From contig JAAOMT010000046.1 of the NCBI GenBank assembly GCA_016748015.1, positions 164,424 through 228,423 on the forward strand: a stretch of 64,000 nt of DNA. The letters are read 5' to 3'. This document shows, one piece after another, positions 53,641 through 64,000 of the stretch. The notes under the pieces were generated by a model, which searched no databases, was not told the DNA's origin, and saw only the letters and a program-made list of their open reading frames with translations. The position numbers were made by a program, and so were the translations under genes. Within the stretch, counting starts at the first letter, position 1. Each line of letters opens with the position of its first letter. Origin of the DNA: Geosiphon pyriformis. Lineage: Eukaryota > Glomeromycota > Glomeromycetes > Archaeosporales > Geosiphonaceae.

Positions 53641-55066
53641 AGTAAAGTATCCAGCAAGTTATCTGTTTGTGTTCTAGCTTTTTTTTGTTGTGCAGCCAAA
53701 CCAAAGCTTGATGATCTGTTACTACCAAAAACTCTATGCCAAGAAGATACTTACTCCAGTAACTGGTGGACCATACTACTGCTAAGCATTCTTGTTCAGT
53801 GACTGAATAGTTCTGTTCTGCTGGGGAAAGAGTTCTACTGGCATAGGCTATGGCATGTTCTTTGCCATCTTCATCTTTCTGGAAGAGAACAGCACCAAGT
53901 CCAAAGCCAGATGCATCAGTGTGGAGGATAAAGAGTCAATCTAGATCAGGTTGCTTGAGAATGGGTTCTGTAACCAGTTTTTTCTTTAAAGTTTCAAAGG
54001 CTTTTTGCTAATGTGTTCTCCAATGGTAATTGACATTTTTCCTGAGTAGCTGATTGAAAGAAGAGGCGATTTTGGAGAAATCCTTGACAAATTTGTGATA
54101 ATAAGAGGCCAAACCAAGAAAAGAGTGTAATTCATGAATGTTCATTGGTTGTTTAATGTTTTGGACTTTTTCAACTTTGGCTGGATCAGGAAAGATTCCA
54201 TCTTTTATGATAAGATAACCAAGGAACTGGGTGGATTGTCTTCTAAAGAAAGATTTAATTGGGTTGATCTTGAGGCCAGCATTTCTAAGGAGGTCAAAAA
54301 CTTTTTGCAAATGTTTCAGGTGTTCATCCCAGGTTTTTGAGTATACCATTATGTCATTCAAATAGATTAGAACAAAGTTCTCTTTGACTGATTCAAATAC
54401 TTTATCTATTAAGCATTGAAAGGTGGGAGGGGAGTTGGTGAGACCAAAAGGCATGACTGTGAATTCATAAGTGCCATACTTGGTGATGAAGGCAGTTTTC
54501 TTTTTGCTTTCTGGATCCATCTCTACTTGCCAGAATCCAGCAGTTAAGTCAATGATTGAGAAGAAAGCAGCATCTTTAAATTGGTCTAACATTGCATTAA
54601 TCTTGAGAAGTAGGTACATGTCTCTTTCAGTGATGACATTTAATTGGCAGTAGTCGACACAAAAGCATAGTGTTCTACCTTTCTTGGATACCACTACAAC
54701 TGGGAAAGCCCATTCATTCTTGGTTTCTTGTATGAATCCAAGTTTTTTCATCCGGTTTATCTCTTTCTTGATAAACTCATCATTGTGCCAATTGGATTGA
54801 TAAGGCTTCAAATGGATGGGTCGAGTTTCTCTGGTGGTAATAGTGTGTTGTATTACATGAGTACATCCAAGAGTATTACCTTCTTTGGAGATAACTGGGC
54901 TATTTCTTGCCAGCAAATTTTCAATGTCTATTTTTCTTTCTTCTGGGGAGAGTTCTTTTTGTTCCACAACCAGTGATTGGATCTCAGATGGTTCATTTTC
55001 AAAGAACTTCTGTACTTTTTTCAATTCTTCTCTGGATATCAAACTGATTGGTTCTCAATCTCTGTA
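53560..55066 (-). pseudogene. Reverse transcriptase and RNase H of F-h
   Basis: The 344-codon run 55042-54008 covers the linker (ISREELKKVQKFFENEPSE, RTHV-like CTHVIQHTITTRETR) and RT: GFIQETKNEWAFPVVVVSKK, FCVDYCQLNVI, IIDLTAGFWQVEMDPESK, FGLTNSPPTFQ, LIYLNDIMVYSKT and SFLGLASYYHKFVKDFSK. The catalytic YLDD is YLND. A TAG after WRTH ends the run. RNase H follows: HTDASGFGLGAVLFQK, YASRTLSPAEQNYS and TDHQALVWLH, with TGA and TAA stops. Confidence 0.9.
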
Positions 55067-56152
55067 ATAGATCAAACATGATTTGCATTCATCACTTGGA
55101 GAATACAAGAGTTTGTTGCACCAACACCAGGCACAAGGACCATGCCACCAAAAACTGTATTTGGCTTTCTTACCAGGTTTTCTTTCAAAGGTTCTTCTAA
55201 GGATATCATAATAAGGCCAGCAGATCAGCTTGCCATTTACAATAATTCCTTCTTTGTCTGCTTTAACATTGTCCAGTGGTTTGCCATTGCTGGTAAAGGT
55301 GGTATAGGTGAGTTCAGCAGTTTCTTCTTGCTCTTCTTGTTCTTCTTCTTTATCACTCTCTTCATCATCTGATTCATCTGATTGTTTTTCTTCTTGGTTT
55401 TGTTTGGGTACTGGGGGAGTTGTCCAATGGTAACACTTAACCACAATGGGTTTCTCATCACATCTGATGGTTAATTCACAAAGTTCATAATCAAGCAAAG
55501 CTTTTGCTTTCTTGAGTCATTCATTGCCAACAATGATGATGCATTCCTTAGCTTCAAAAACTTCTATGTCAGTTTCAATGCTAATTCCATTGATACGGAC
55601 AGGAACAGCTTTGGCAATACCCAGTTCTTTCTTTTTGTCACCATGTATATTGGTCATTGGTCTGGTGGAAGGTTCATTAATCTTTCTACCAATTGCTTCC
55701 AAGAAGTGTTTGGCAATGACACTAAAAGATGATCCACTGTTCAGAATTAAGTCAATGAAGTATCCAGCCACTTGGGCTTTACAAATCAGAGGGGTGACAT
55801 TGCTGTTGTCAGCAAGTCCAGCTTGGCAAGGGTGTTTGTTGGTTTTTGGTGTCTTCTTCTTTGGGATCAAGGATTTGTGAAGATTCTTTCTGAACTGTGA
55901 GTGGGTCATTAACTGGCCAAAAGTAATATGTGCTGGGGTTTCCATGAGATCTTTGACAACGGAATAGGAATCAGATTTTTGTACAATTTTTGGGGGTTCC
56001 AACTTTGAAGGATTCTTAAAAACTTTAGTTTTTGGTGGCTCATTGTTATCAGCAGCAGAAGTTGAGGCTTTGTTGGGGTCTAGAATGAAATCAACCTTGG
56101 CTTTCTTCTTCTTTCTGGTTGGTTCTGAGGTGTTGATTGCTAGTTCATCCAT
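55055..56152 (-). pseudogene. Pol N-terminal part of F-h: protease and zinc-motif linker
   Basis: The start region has MDELAINTSEPTRKKKKAK. The protease core reads FIDLILNSGSSFSVIAKHF with Asn for the catalytic Asp. IIVGNE then TGA (Trp lost) at about 55517, KKAKALLDYE. Then an acidic run (near 55320-55385) and the Cys module GPCAWCWCNKLLY with CKSCLIYYRD (55150-55060). The N-terminal 100 residues contain KDLMETPAHITFGQL, shared by all F copies, function unknown. Confidence 0.85.
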
Positions 56153-56235
56153 GTCATGGTCATTATCAGTTAAGTTAAAAGCATAAAAGAGGTTTTCTTT
56201 TGGTTGGCTTGCACTCTCACCTTTTGGAGGTGTGC

Positions 56236-57724
56236 CTACCAGTTTAAAGGCTGATAAACAGTGGCTTCAACTAAGAGATCCTCTCCAAAGAAATTGATGT
56301 TGGCATGATTGGGTCTTTGATTGGGGACATTGTTGTTGTTGTTGGGTTTGTTGTTTTGGTTGTCATTGTTTCTGGGAGCTGGAGGAGGCAGTAGAGGATT
56401 GTTACAATCTCTTAAATAATGTCCAGTTAATCCACAACGATAGCACACAGGTGGGCCACAATTTTGCTGTCTTTGATAGGGAGGTTGCTGAGGCTGGTTA
56501 AAACAAGGTTCATATCTAGGTCTTGGTGGTTGCTGGTTATCTCTGACTGCTTGTGCCAATGGTTCTAATAACTGGGCAAGGTTAGCTGTGAGTCTATCTA
56601 TTAATTGTTCATTTGGGTCTTGGGTTTGGGCAGCAAAAGAAGTAGCAGCCATTTGAGGAGCAGGGATCATGGCAGAAGCAGGAGCGAAAACTAGAAGTGT
56701 GGATTCTTTGGTTATCTTCAATTCTTTGGATGAGTTCAATAGCCATGTCCATTGTAGAGTTGTCTTTCAAAGCCAAGAGAGGCCAAAGAACATAAGATAA
56801 GTCAGTTCTCAATTTTTTTGTAAAGGAATAAATCTTTTTGGCATATTTGGTTACAACTTTACCAGAATCTTGGGTTCTTCTTTCTAATTCCATGCACCAC
56901 TTGGATATCAAGATTGGGATTCTGAACTTGTTTTCAAACTGGATTGTGAAAGAGGTGTTGTTTTCTCCAGCATTTGCTGGCATTCATTTAATGATTCTTT
57001 GATGGGCATTAGCATCAGTTTTCTGTAAAAACCAGGTAGCAGGAGAGCCTTGGAAGTAGCCACCAACAATTTGAAACTTGTACTCATCATCATATTGGTT
57101 GGCTGTAGCAGCTCTCTCAAAGTCATCCAACCATTCAATTGTATCTTGGGCATCACCTCTGAATAATGGTAATGGGGTGTTGTTTCTTCGCCCTAAAGCA
57201 GTCTGTATACCTTGAAGAGCAATCAGAATGTTTTGTTGCAAAGGGTCTTGAGCCATTGGTTCAAGTGTAACTGTTTGTGTGGAGTGTTCTGATTTACTTG
57301 AAAAGAGATCAAAAACAAGAGCAGTTTGATAGCTTTCTTCTTCTGTTTCAAGAGGAGTTTCTGTTGATTGATGGGCAGCAATCCAAATGTGGATTTGATG
57401 ATTCAGATATTCAAAATCAGAGGGCTGTTGTTCAAAGGTTGCAGAATATAAAAGCTGATTGATACTGTTGTTTCTTCCTTCAAAGTTGTCTTCAAAATAA
57501 GCTTGGTTAAAGTAATAGATTGTATAAGCTGTGTAGGTTTCAGCTGAATGCTCATTCAAGAACCAGTTCCAAAAGTCTTGGTATTGTCTGCTAGATTGTT
57601 CTTTAATGGGAAAGCAAATCAAGCAGGAAAACAAAGGATTAAGTTCAATAAAGTCTAGATCATTTTTGTTATGTGCTTTAAAGTGTTCTTCTGATTGTTG
57701 TGGCAGGTATGATTAATCACCCAT
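56236..57724 (-). pseudogene. Gag of F-h
   Basis: It starts at 57724 (MGD), but codon 4 is TAA. The 57634-56984 run (216 codons) has NEHSAETYTAYTIYYFNQA and LDDFERAATANQYDDEYKF; TAA follows at 56983. A small deletion near 56860-56835 and a frameshift near 56700 follow. The last run, 56739-56236, has the intact CCHC knuckle CYRCGLTGHYLRDC (C-x2-C-x4-H-x4-C) and an Asn/Pro-rich tail, ending TAG at 56236-56238. Here GRRNN keeps CGA, where F-g has TGA and F-c CAA. Confidence 0.85.
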
Positions 57725-57753
57725 ACAATAAGAAACAAAGTGGATTTTGACAA

Positions 57754-57770
57754 CCTCACAGGGAGCACCA
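57754..57770 (-). promoter_or_regulatory. tRNA primer-binding site of F-h
   Basis: The minus strand reads TGGTGCTCCCTGTGAGG, six bases inside the 5' LTR. Confidence 0.8.
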
Positions 57771-57776
57771 CTTTTA

Positions 57777-58430
57777 TGTTATGGGTTGGAGTAACAAGCT
57801 AACGGATAGCAAGGGAGAACAGAATTGTAGAGTAATGAAAATAATCAAAGGGGATTTAATTTCAATGAGCGAATTGAATAAGTATGGATTCAATGTGTGA
57901 GATCAGTCTCATAAAATATCTCAGTCGCTATTCTTTTCAAAGATAACTGGGGAATCTGAAGGTAGAGGGATAGTCCGTACTGTCAACAATTGATAACTGC
58001 TGGTATAATTCTATGCCTCACATCAGTGCTCTTAGAATTCAATATCAGGTATCAACTTGTGTTCTTCAGTCACATTTATTCAAATAATCTTCAAATGCTA
58101 CAATTATATACATTAGGAAAAGGCCAACAAGTAATCTTTTATCCTAAGATTTTCAGATACTTAAAGATAGGGAAAGAGAAATTAGCGATAAAAGAGTGAT
58201 TGAGATGAAAGTTGTTATTTTTATTTATTTGATTCTTGTCTGAGAGATGATTTTCTACAGCTAAGAGACTTATTGCTTATATAGCTATTGAAAGTGGTCA
58301 ATGACCAGATCAATGGTCAGGTCATTGATTAGGTCAATGATCACTATCTAAAAATAGAGTGGCTAATTATATGACATCAGTGGCTAATACATGTGATAAT
58401 CAATAAAAATTATGGGTTTCAATCATAACA
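57777..58430 (-). repeat. 5' LTR of F-h
   Basis: The plus strand runs TGTTATGGGTTGG to CAATCATAACA, 654 bp. The minus-strand TATA (TATATAAG) is near 58283-58276, with four TGACCTGATCA-type units at 58290-58345. Confidence 0.93.
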
Positions 58431-59561
58431 GTATTACCAACCAGGTGGCTAGTCAAAAAAAAGTTCTAGTGAGAGATATCCCTTTAGGTATTTTAGACAG
58501 AGAGGTGGGAGCTGTCATGAAAGAATTTGGTGAGATTAAAAATGTTTAAATCAAAGTGGCTGGAAAATGGCAATCAACAGTGGTTGAATACAACAACTAA
58601 GAAGAGACTACCAGAGCTGTGAACTAATGGTCAACTATGATTAGGAAAGATGCAGTCAGGATTTACCCAATAATCAGTATCCAGAAGACTATCAAGCAGA
58701 GAAAAATTTGAGAAGCTAAACTAATAGGTTTACCACAAAACTGTACTGCCCACTACTTGAGTACTACTCTGGATCAGATCAAAGCCCGATTTTGCTTTAT
58801 CCTAAAAACTAGCAAGAATTACACAAGAATGGGCTGTGCTTACATTGGTTTTGATAGTAAAACTAGTCACAACAGTGCTACCACTAAGCCCTTAATAATT
58901 GGAGACACATTGGTCTACTGATGCCAAAGAGTGCCACTTCTGTTACCAAGTAGGGCATTTGGTCTCCAAATATCCAACTTTACACAAGAAAATTACCAAT
59001 AGCATCAGATTAGCAAAGCTGTATGTTAGGAGAAATGTTCTGGAAAATACCATCAAAGCCTTTGGTGAAAGATCATATGCTGAAATGGCTGCACTCAGAC
59101 CTTCCCATAATCTGAACAACACAAATTCAAACAGATCTTAGAAACCTGGTCTACAAGTAAACAACAAAGTAGACCAACTAAAAAAAAGAATCAACCAATC
59201 TTGGAGGGCTGAAATTAATGAGTTGAAACAGCAGATTAATGAAATGGCCAAACTGCTGAGTGCAGTAACTGCCAAACTTGGAATAACAGTAGAAAAAGAA
59301 AAAGACATAATAGCCACTCAACAGCAGAGCCACATCTCAGAGGAAAAAAGAAAGGTGGAAAACAGATTAATAAGCCAGAGTACTACACCTAAGTCTAACT
59401 TGGCTAAAAAAAAAAAGACATACAACCCAGAGAGAGAAATCAAGGAAATTAAAAAAACATTGGAACCCATTATGGAGTTGTTGAAACAAATGAAAAAACA
59501 GGGTAGCTGGAGCAGTCCTACTGCTGGAGAATCTAAATCCATGGAAACAGATGATGTGTAA
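58431..59561 (+). pseudogene. LINE L-3 ORF1 C-terminal half
   Basis: It resumes after F-h with QKKVLVRDIPLGILDREV and FGEIKNV, then KVAGKWQSTVVEYNN. The CCHC knuckle is CHFCYQVGHLVSKYP with the last Cys changed to Tyr. The C-terminal coiled-coil-like run 59223-59561 (LKQQINEMAKLLSAVTAKLG, IKEIKKTLEPIMELLKQMKK) is open and ends METDDV-TAA at 59559-59561. Several TAA/TAG stops lie near 58550-58720. Confidence 0.8.
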
Positions 59562-60819
59562 CACATCTGATCCCATTACAGAATAGAACTACTCCAATAA
59601 CAATATTTGGAAAATTGGTATGATTAATGTTAGAGGACTTAATAATCTGGGTAAAGCTGAAGAAGTGCTAATATGGTGTATTGAAGAACAATTTGACTTT
59701 ATAATTATTACAGAAACAAAGCTGACTCTACTTAAAAAAAAGGGTGTATTTTTTGGCTCTGATGAATATCATGCCTTTTGGAAGTCAAGTGCTAAGAAAC
59801 AAATGGAAACTGGGATTGGTATACTGGTTAAAAAATGTTGGATTCACCATGTGGAAACAATCAGAAGATACCATGGGAGGCTGTTACACTTGGTGTTGAA
59901 ATTTAGAGATAGAATCAGTGTGCATATAGTTGGGTTGTACATGCCTGTTTTCAAATTGCCTACTGAGAAAGCAGTAGCTAAAGAAGTCAAAAAACTTTTG
60001 GGGGACATTGTGCAAAACAAGGAGATGATCATAGTTGTTGGTGATTTAAATGAAGATCTGACATCCAAATTACTTGAAAAGACATTTGCTACAAACAAGG
60101 TCAAAACTTGTCCTACTGCTACAACATTACAACATATGAACTTGATGGATACACATGGAGTATATGCACAAACAATCCAGAAAAGACATGGTCATCAAAT
60201 GGAGTACAAAGAAGACTAGACTATGTGTTTACTAATCCAGTTACAGCCTTAATGGTTACAAATATTGGGGTGTTTGATGTTAATGAATTATTTAGCACTG
60301 ATCACAAAGCAGTAGTAACAATTATCTGATTTGACAGAATTTTGGCAGGCAATAAAAAATCTAGATCTGGGAGAAAAAAGAACAGCACAACTATGATCAA
60401 TGTAAAAAAAGCATCTGTAGTTTAATGGAAGATCTATGCAAAAGAAACTAATCGATTAATAGATAAAGCACAAAGAAAATCTGTAGATAACAGCAATGAT
60501 AATCTAAACCAAATGTGGCTTACAATCAAAGAGACTGTGCTATAAGCTGCTGACTGCTTACCAAAAAGGAAAGTGGGAGCCCAATCTGCATACACAAAAA
60601 AAAATGTCTGGATCACAAGCTTGTTAGAATTGTTGCTGATATAATCAAACAAATTAGAGTAAACAATACAAATATGAAACATGAAACAGCAGACACATAT
60701 CTGATAACTCTTCCAAAAGATAGGCTTATTACAGAATTACTCAGCATCAAGAAAAAATACAGATCAACACTGCAGGCCAGGATCAGACTACAACAGCAGA
60801 GGCAAATAGTAAACAATAT
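59551..60819 (+). pseudogene. LINE L-3 ORF2: endonuclease and pre-RT region
   Basis: ATG-ATG at 59551 overlaps the ORF1 stop by 11 bases. A TAG (from CAG) occurs 12 codons in. The EN run 59620-60219 is fuller than in L-1: MINVRGLNNLGKAEE, FIIITETKLTLLKKK, METGIGILVKKCWIHHVE, ISVHIVGLYMP, IIVVGDLNEDL. It shifts frame near 60200 and continues LDYVFTNPVTALMVTNIG to FSTDHKAVVTII. The pre-RT part ends RIRLQQQRQIVNNI where the F-i LTR begins. Confidence 0.85.
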
Positions 60820-61485
60820 TGTTACAGGTTGGCATAACAAGCTAATGGATAGCAAAGGAGAACAGGATTGTAGGGTAATAGAAATAATCAAAAGAGAATT
60901 CAACTTCAAAGAGCAAATTGAATAAGTATGGATTCAATGTGCAAGATCAGTTTCATAAAATATCTCAGTTACTATTCTTTTCAAAAGATAACTGAGGAAT
61001 TTAAAGATAGAGGAATAGTCTGTACTGTCAACAAATAATCATACTTGGTATAATTCTATGCTTCACATTAGCACTTTTAGAATTCAATATCAAGTATCAG
61101 ATGTGCTTTTCAGTTATGTTTTATTCAATAATCTTTAAATGTTACACTTATATATTTCAGGAAAAGGGTAAAAATTAACCAACAAGTAATCTTTTATCCT
61201 AAGATATTTGGATACTTGAAGATAGAGAAAGAAAAATTAGTGATAAGAGAATGATTGAGATGAAAGTTGTTATTTTTATTTATTCTTGATTATTTTGAAC
61301 ATGCTTTTCTACAGTTAAGAGATTTATTACTTATATAGTTGTCAAAAGTGGTTAATAATCAGGTCAACAATTAGGTCAATGATCAGGTCAATGATTACTA
61401 TCTAAAAATAGTGTGGCTAATTTATATAACATCAGTAGCTAATATATGTGATAATTAATAAGAAGTATAAGTTTTAACTGTAATA
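60820..61485 (-). repeat. 3' LTR of F-i
   Basis: The plus strand runs TGTTACAGGTTGG to AACTGTAATA (decayed). It truncates LINE L-3. Confidence 0.87.
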
Positions 61486-62100
61486 TTATCCTCTCCAAAG
61501 AGATTGAGCTCTGGTAAAATCAAGCCATTCATGGGGTAATCTATTTAAAGAGTTTTATCTAACTCAAAGCTAACTAGTTTATTGAAGTCTTTTGTGGATA
61601 AGATATATAACACTTAAGGCAAAATGAGTTTTGTATTCAAGAGACCAAATCTTTGTATTAAAGTTTTGGCTTTTCTAGCAATAGTTAAAACTCTTGAAAC
61701 ATCTAACCATATAATGTCCAAAATTTCTGCCTGTATTTCTGAAGATGTTTTCTTCATGAGTTTTATATTCTCTATGATTTCACCAAGGCAACCATAGAGT
61801 TCTAATTGCCTTCCATATGACAAATTTTTGTCTATGGGTAAGATTTCTTGGAGTGTTTTTCCAATTGTATTGGAAGGTAAGAGTATAGCTGCTGTTATAC
61901 TTTCCAACAGATATTTATCTATTTTACTACCAATTTTTTTTCTTCTAGTAGTAGTTTTCTTTGGTCTAATAACAGTATGTGTTCCACTGTTATCAGTTAT
62001 AATGGTTTGTTTTCCAATGGTCAGAGTAGCATTTGGATAGTTTTTGATCCAATACTCATGGAGAGTATAGAATGTTTTGATCCAGAAAATAATTGTTCAT
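61455..62100 (-). pseudogene. orfX of F-i
   Basis: It starts MNNYFLD-type near 62100. An 11-base deletion (about 62070) shifts the frame. The 61907-61614 part is open (MESITAAILLPSNTIGKTL, VLTIARKAKTLIQRFGLL), TAA follows KLILP, and the end lies in the LTR. An unknown protein, as elsewhere in the family. Confidence 0.68.
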
Positions 62101-62139
62101 GTCGATTGAAGATACCTCTGTTTTGGGAATGGTGCATTT

Positions 62140-62880
62140 ATTTATACTTGATTTTTGTTGATCATTTGAGTCAGTATTACCACAACAGGCAACCAATCAG
62201 GTCATTTATGATATTTCTTGAGTTATGTACCATGAATAGGATGATCATTGGAAGAATATAAGAACTATTGTTCAAAACTTTGTTGACTATAAAGAGTCTT
62301 TTCTACTGGCTAGAGAATTTATCACCATAGACATTGTTTTTGTCTGAATGATATTCCAATACCAAGTCACCAACACTTAAAAAAAGTGTTTTATAGATTT
62401 TTTTTTTCTCAAGCTTTTCTTGGAACTGTTTTATCTTTTCAAAAGCAATTATTCATGCTTCTACCAAGGAGTCAAGAATAGTATCAAGTCTTCTTTGCAA
62501 AATGTTTTTGTAATTTCCTATTGTGATCTCTTCAAAGGGTATTGTTTCAATGTCAGTTTCAATTAGTAGTGTTGCCATGCATCTATAGAGCAGATAAAAA
62601 GGTTCATAACTTGTTATGTCATGATTCACAGTTCTGTAAGCAAACAAAACTGAAAGCAATACTTTGTCCCATAAGTTTGTTTCTTTATTGGTTTTGGCTA
62701 GGGTTTTACATAGTGTTCTATTAAAACATTTTACTAGGCCATTTGTTTGGAGGTGATAAGGGAAGGAAAGTTTATAATGTATTTTCATTTTTCTACAAAG
62801 TTCTTCAACCAGTGTACTGAAAAAAGCTCTTCCTCTATCAAATAAAAGTTTTTTGGAGCAGCCATAATGGCAAATGATAT
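62140..62880 (-). pseudogene. Integrase core and tail (F-i)
   Basis: The open part 62899-62453 has IICHYGCSKKLLFDRGRAF (second Asp kept, Ser changed to Phe), TNGLVKCFNRTL in which the catalytic Glu is Lys, and LFAYRTVNHDITSYEPFYLLY. A TGA after SLVEA is followed by the Lys-rich helix and GPY/F-like tail. The 5' LTR of F-j cuts off its N-terminus at 62880. Confidence 0.83.
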
Positions 62881-63565
62881 TGTTACGATTGAAACACATA
62901 GTTTTTATTAATTATTACATGTATTAGCCACTGATGTCATATAATTAGCCACCCTATTCTTAGATAGTGATCATTGACCTGATTAATGACCTGACCGTTG
63001 ACCTGATCATTGATTATTGACCTGATTGTTGACCTGGTTATTGACCACTTTAGATACTTATATAAGCAATGATTCCCTTAGCTGTAGAAAGACATGATCA
63101 AAGGAACGAAATAAACAATATCAATTACTTCTTCTCATAATCGCTTATTCCCCTTTCCTTATCTTCAAGTATCTACTTGTTGGCATTCACATATCTTATC
63201 TTTTCTCCTTCTTGATTTGTATTTGTTAGAATTAGCCTGAGAAGCAATTGGCTTGCTCTTGTAATTCATTGAATAAAAAAACAATTAAAAAGTACAACGA
63301 TACCTGTTATTGATTCTAAGAATCGCTGAGTTGAGGCATAGAATAATAGCAGCGGTGTTATCTTGTTGACAATCACGGACTATTTCTCTACCTTCAAATT
63401 TAAAAAAAAATTAGTGACTGTGATTTTTATGAGACTGATCACGCATATTGAATTCCTACTTATTTAATTCACTCCCTTATTGTAATTCCTTCTTTGTTTA
63501 TTTCCATTACCATACAATACTGTTCTCCCTTGCTATCCGTTAGCTTGTTACTCCAACCTGTAACA
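62881..63565 (+). repeat. 5' LTR of F-j (divergent inner part)
   Basis: It runs TGTTACGATTG to CAACCTGTAACA. U3 has six to seven TGACCTGATCAT units and TATATAAG near 63060. From about 63085 to 63250 the sequence departs from all other F LTRs, then rejoins them near 63290. Confidence 0.88.
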
Positions 63566-63571
63566 TAAAAG

Positions 63572-63588
63572 TGGTGCTCTCTGTGAGG
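63572..63588 (+). promoter_or_regulatory. tRNA primer-binding site of F-j (one mismatch)
   Basis: TGGTGCTCTCTGTGAGG has one C-to-T change relative to the other copies. Confidence 0.72.
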
Positions 63589-63617
63589 TTGTCAAAATTC
63601 ACTTATTCCCTTATTGT

Positions 63618-64000
63618 ATGGATGATTACTCATATCTGCCACAGCAATTAGAAGAACACTTTGTAGCACACAACAGAAACGACCAAAGTTTCATTGAACT
63701 TAATCCTCTGCCCTCCTGCTTGATCTGCTTCCCCCTTAAAGAACAATCAAGTAGACAATTTTAAGACTTTTGGAACTGGTTTCTGAATGAGCATTCAGCT
63801 GAAACCTACACAGCTTATACAACCTATTACTTTGACCAAGCTTATTTTGAAAACAACTTTGAAGAAAGAAACAACAGTATCAATCAGCTCTTATATTCTG
63901 CAACCTTTGAACAACAGCCCCCTGATTTCGAATATCTGAATCATCAAATCCACATTTGGATTGCTGCCCATCAAGCAACTGAAACTCCCTTTGAAACAGA
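63618..64000 (+). pseudogene. Gag of F-j (N-terminal part)
   Basis: It starts MDDYSYLPQQLEEHFVAHN, then CLICFPLKEQSSRQF, TAA for Gln near 63760, NEHSAETYTAYTTYYFDQA, and FEYLNHQIHIWIAAHQAT at the window end. Only one stop occurs in 127 codons, so it may be among the better-kept gags. Confidence 0.8.

Larger units (their letters stand above)
50886..58430 (-). mobile_element. F-h: complete F-family Ty3/gypsy retrotransposon (minus strand)
   Basis: The 7.5-kb element has LTRs at 57777-58430 (5') and 50886-51506 (3') and is flanked by GTAT (50882-50885 and 58431-58434) inside LINE L-3 ORF1. All genes are present. The protease reads NSG and the RT YLND, both Asp-to-Asn; further stops affect integrase and orfX. 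Confidence 0.95.
49769..60819 (+). mobile_element. L-3: LINE copy split by F-h and cut by F-i
   Basis: Pieces 49769-50885 and 58431-60819 hold ORF1 and the first part of ORF2. F-h sits between GTAT duplications within ORF1. At 60819 the element is cut by a minus-strand F LTR, and the rest of ORF2 is missing. Confidence 0.88.
62881..64000 (+). mobile_element. F-j: 5' end of another F-family element, runs off the window
   Basis: It comprises the LTR, a PBS with one change, and the gag start. It is inserted in the F-i integrase next to ATATCATTTGCC, the same integrase position where the F-a LTR ends (9139/9140). Confidence 0.9.

Noticed and set aside
54134-55067. Several 60-80 codon plus-strand ORFs.
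   Set aside because: Shadows antisense to the F-h RT and linker; the same shadows occur opposite RT in F-g.
1-64000. tRNA or rRNA genes and host protein genes.
   Set aside because: No cloverleaf-like or rRNA-like sequence was recognised by eye, and every ORF of note fits a retroelement; a tRNA scan was not possible.

Overview
This 64-kb window is AT-rich DNA in which I find no host gene, tRNA or rRNA. Everything I can assign is retrotransposon, nested up to three layers deep and mostly decayed. Standard-code proteins, Ty3/gypsy and endonuclease-type LINE elements, LTR promoters and poly(A) tails show a eukaryote. The repeat content, base composition and a dUTPase-carrying gypsy element suggest a fungus. 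Arbuscular-mycorrhizal Glomeromycotina is my best guess, from memory of similar repeats, and is unverified.

Four repeat types make up the window (names are mine). (1) 'DUT': one minus-strand Ty3/gypsy element (1-7575) with a dUTPase domain and a Cys-rich region between protease and reverse transcriptase. (2) 'F': a Ty3/gypsy family with about 0.65-kb LTRs ending TGTTATG...CATAACA and with a conserved extra ORF ('orfX') between integrase and 3' LTR. There are three complete copies (9699-17313 +, 35913-43542 +, 50886-58430 -), each flanked by a 4-5 bp target duplication, plus at least seven fragments. (3) 'L': a LINE with ORF1 (RRM-like plus CCHC) and ORF2 (endonuclease, RT, RNase H, C-terminal zinc motif). 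One copy is nearly full length (24059-31304 -) and two are interrupted (35772-49768 + and 49769-60819 +). (4) 'H': 2.4-kb elements coding only for an ORF1-like protein and ending in a 3' UTR related to that of L (19740-22151 +, 22467-24058 + truncated, 46544-48917 -).

Layout: 1-7575 DUT, inserted in an F fragment; 7576-9139 F 3' fragment; 9140-18816 an older F copy split by complete F copy F-c; 18817-22466 minus-strand F integrase split by H-1; 22467-24058 H-2; 24059-31304 L-1; 31305-35771 F fragments; 35772-49768 L-2, split by complete F-g and by H-3; 49769-60819 L-3, split by complete F-h; 60820-62880 minus-strand F fragment; 62881-64000 the 5' end of another F element.

How they work together: F elements encode their own capsid, protease, RT and integrase. 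H elements lack RT, and their 3' ends suggest they use L machinery. Nearly all pol genes are broken. Many stops are CGA to TGA, TGG to TAG/TGA or CAA/CAG to TAA/TAG changes, and several catalytic Asp residues have become Asn, all consistent with C-to-T/G-to-A decay. The points most worth following are the H/L pair, orfX, the dUTPase/Cys-rich DUT element and a candidate -1 frameshift site in F.
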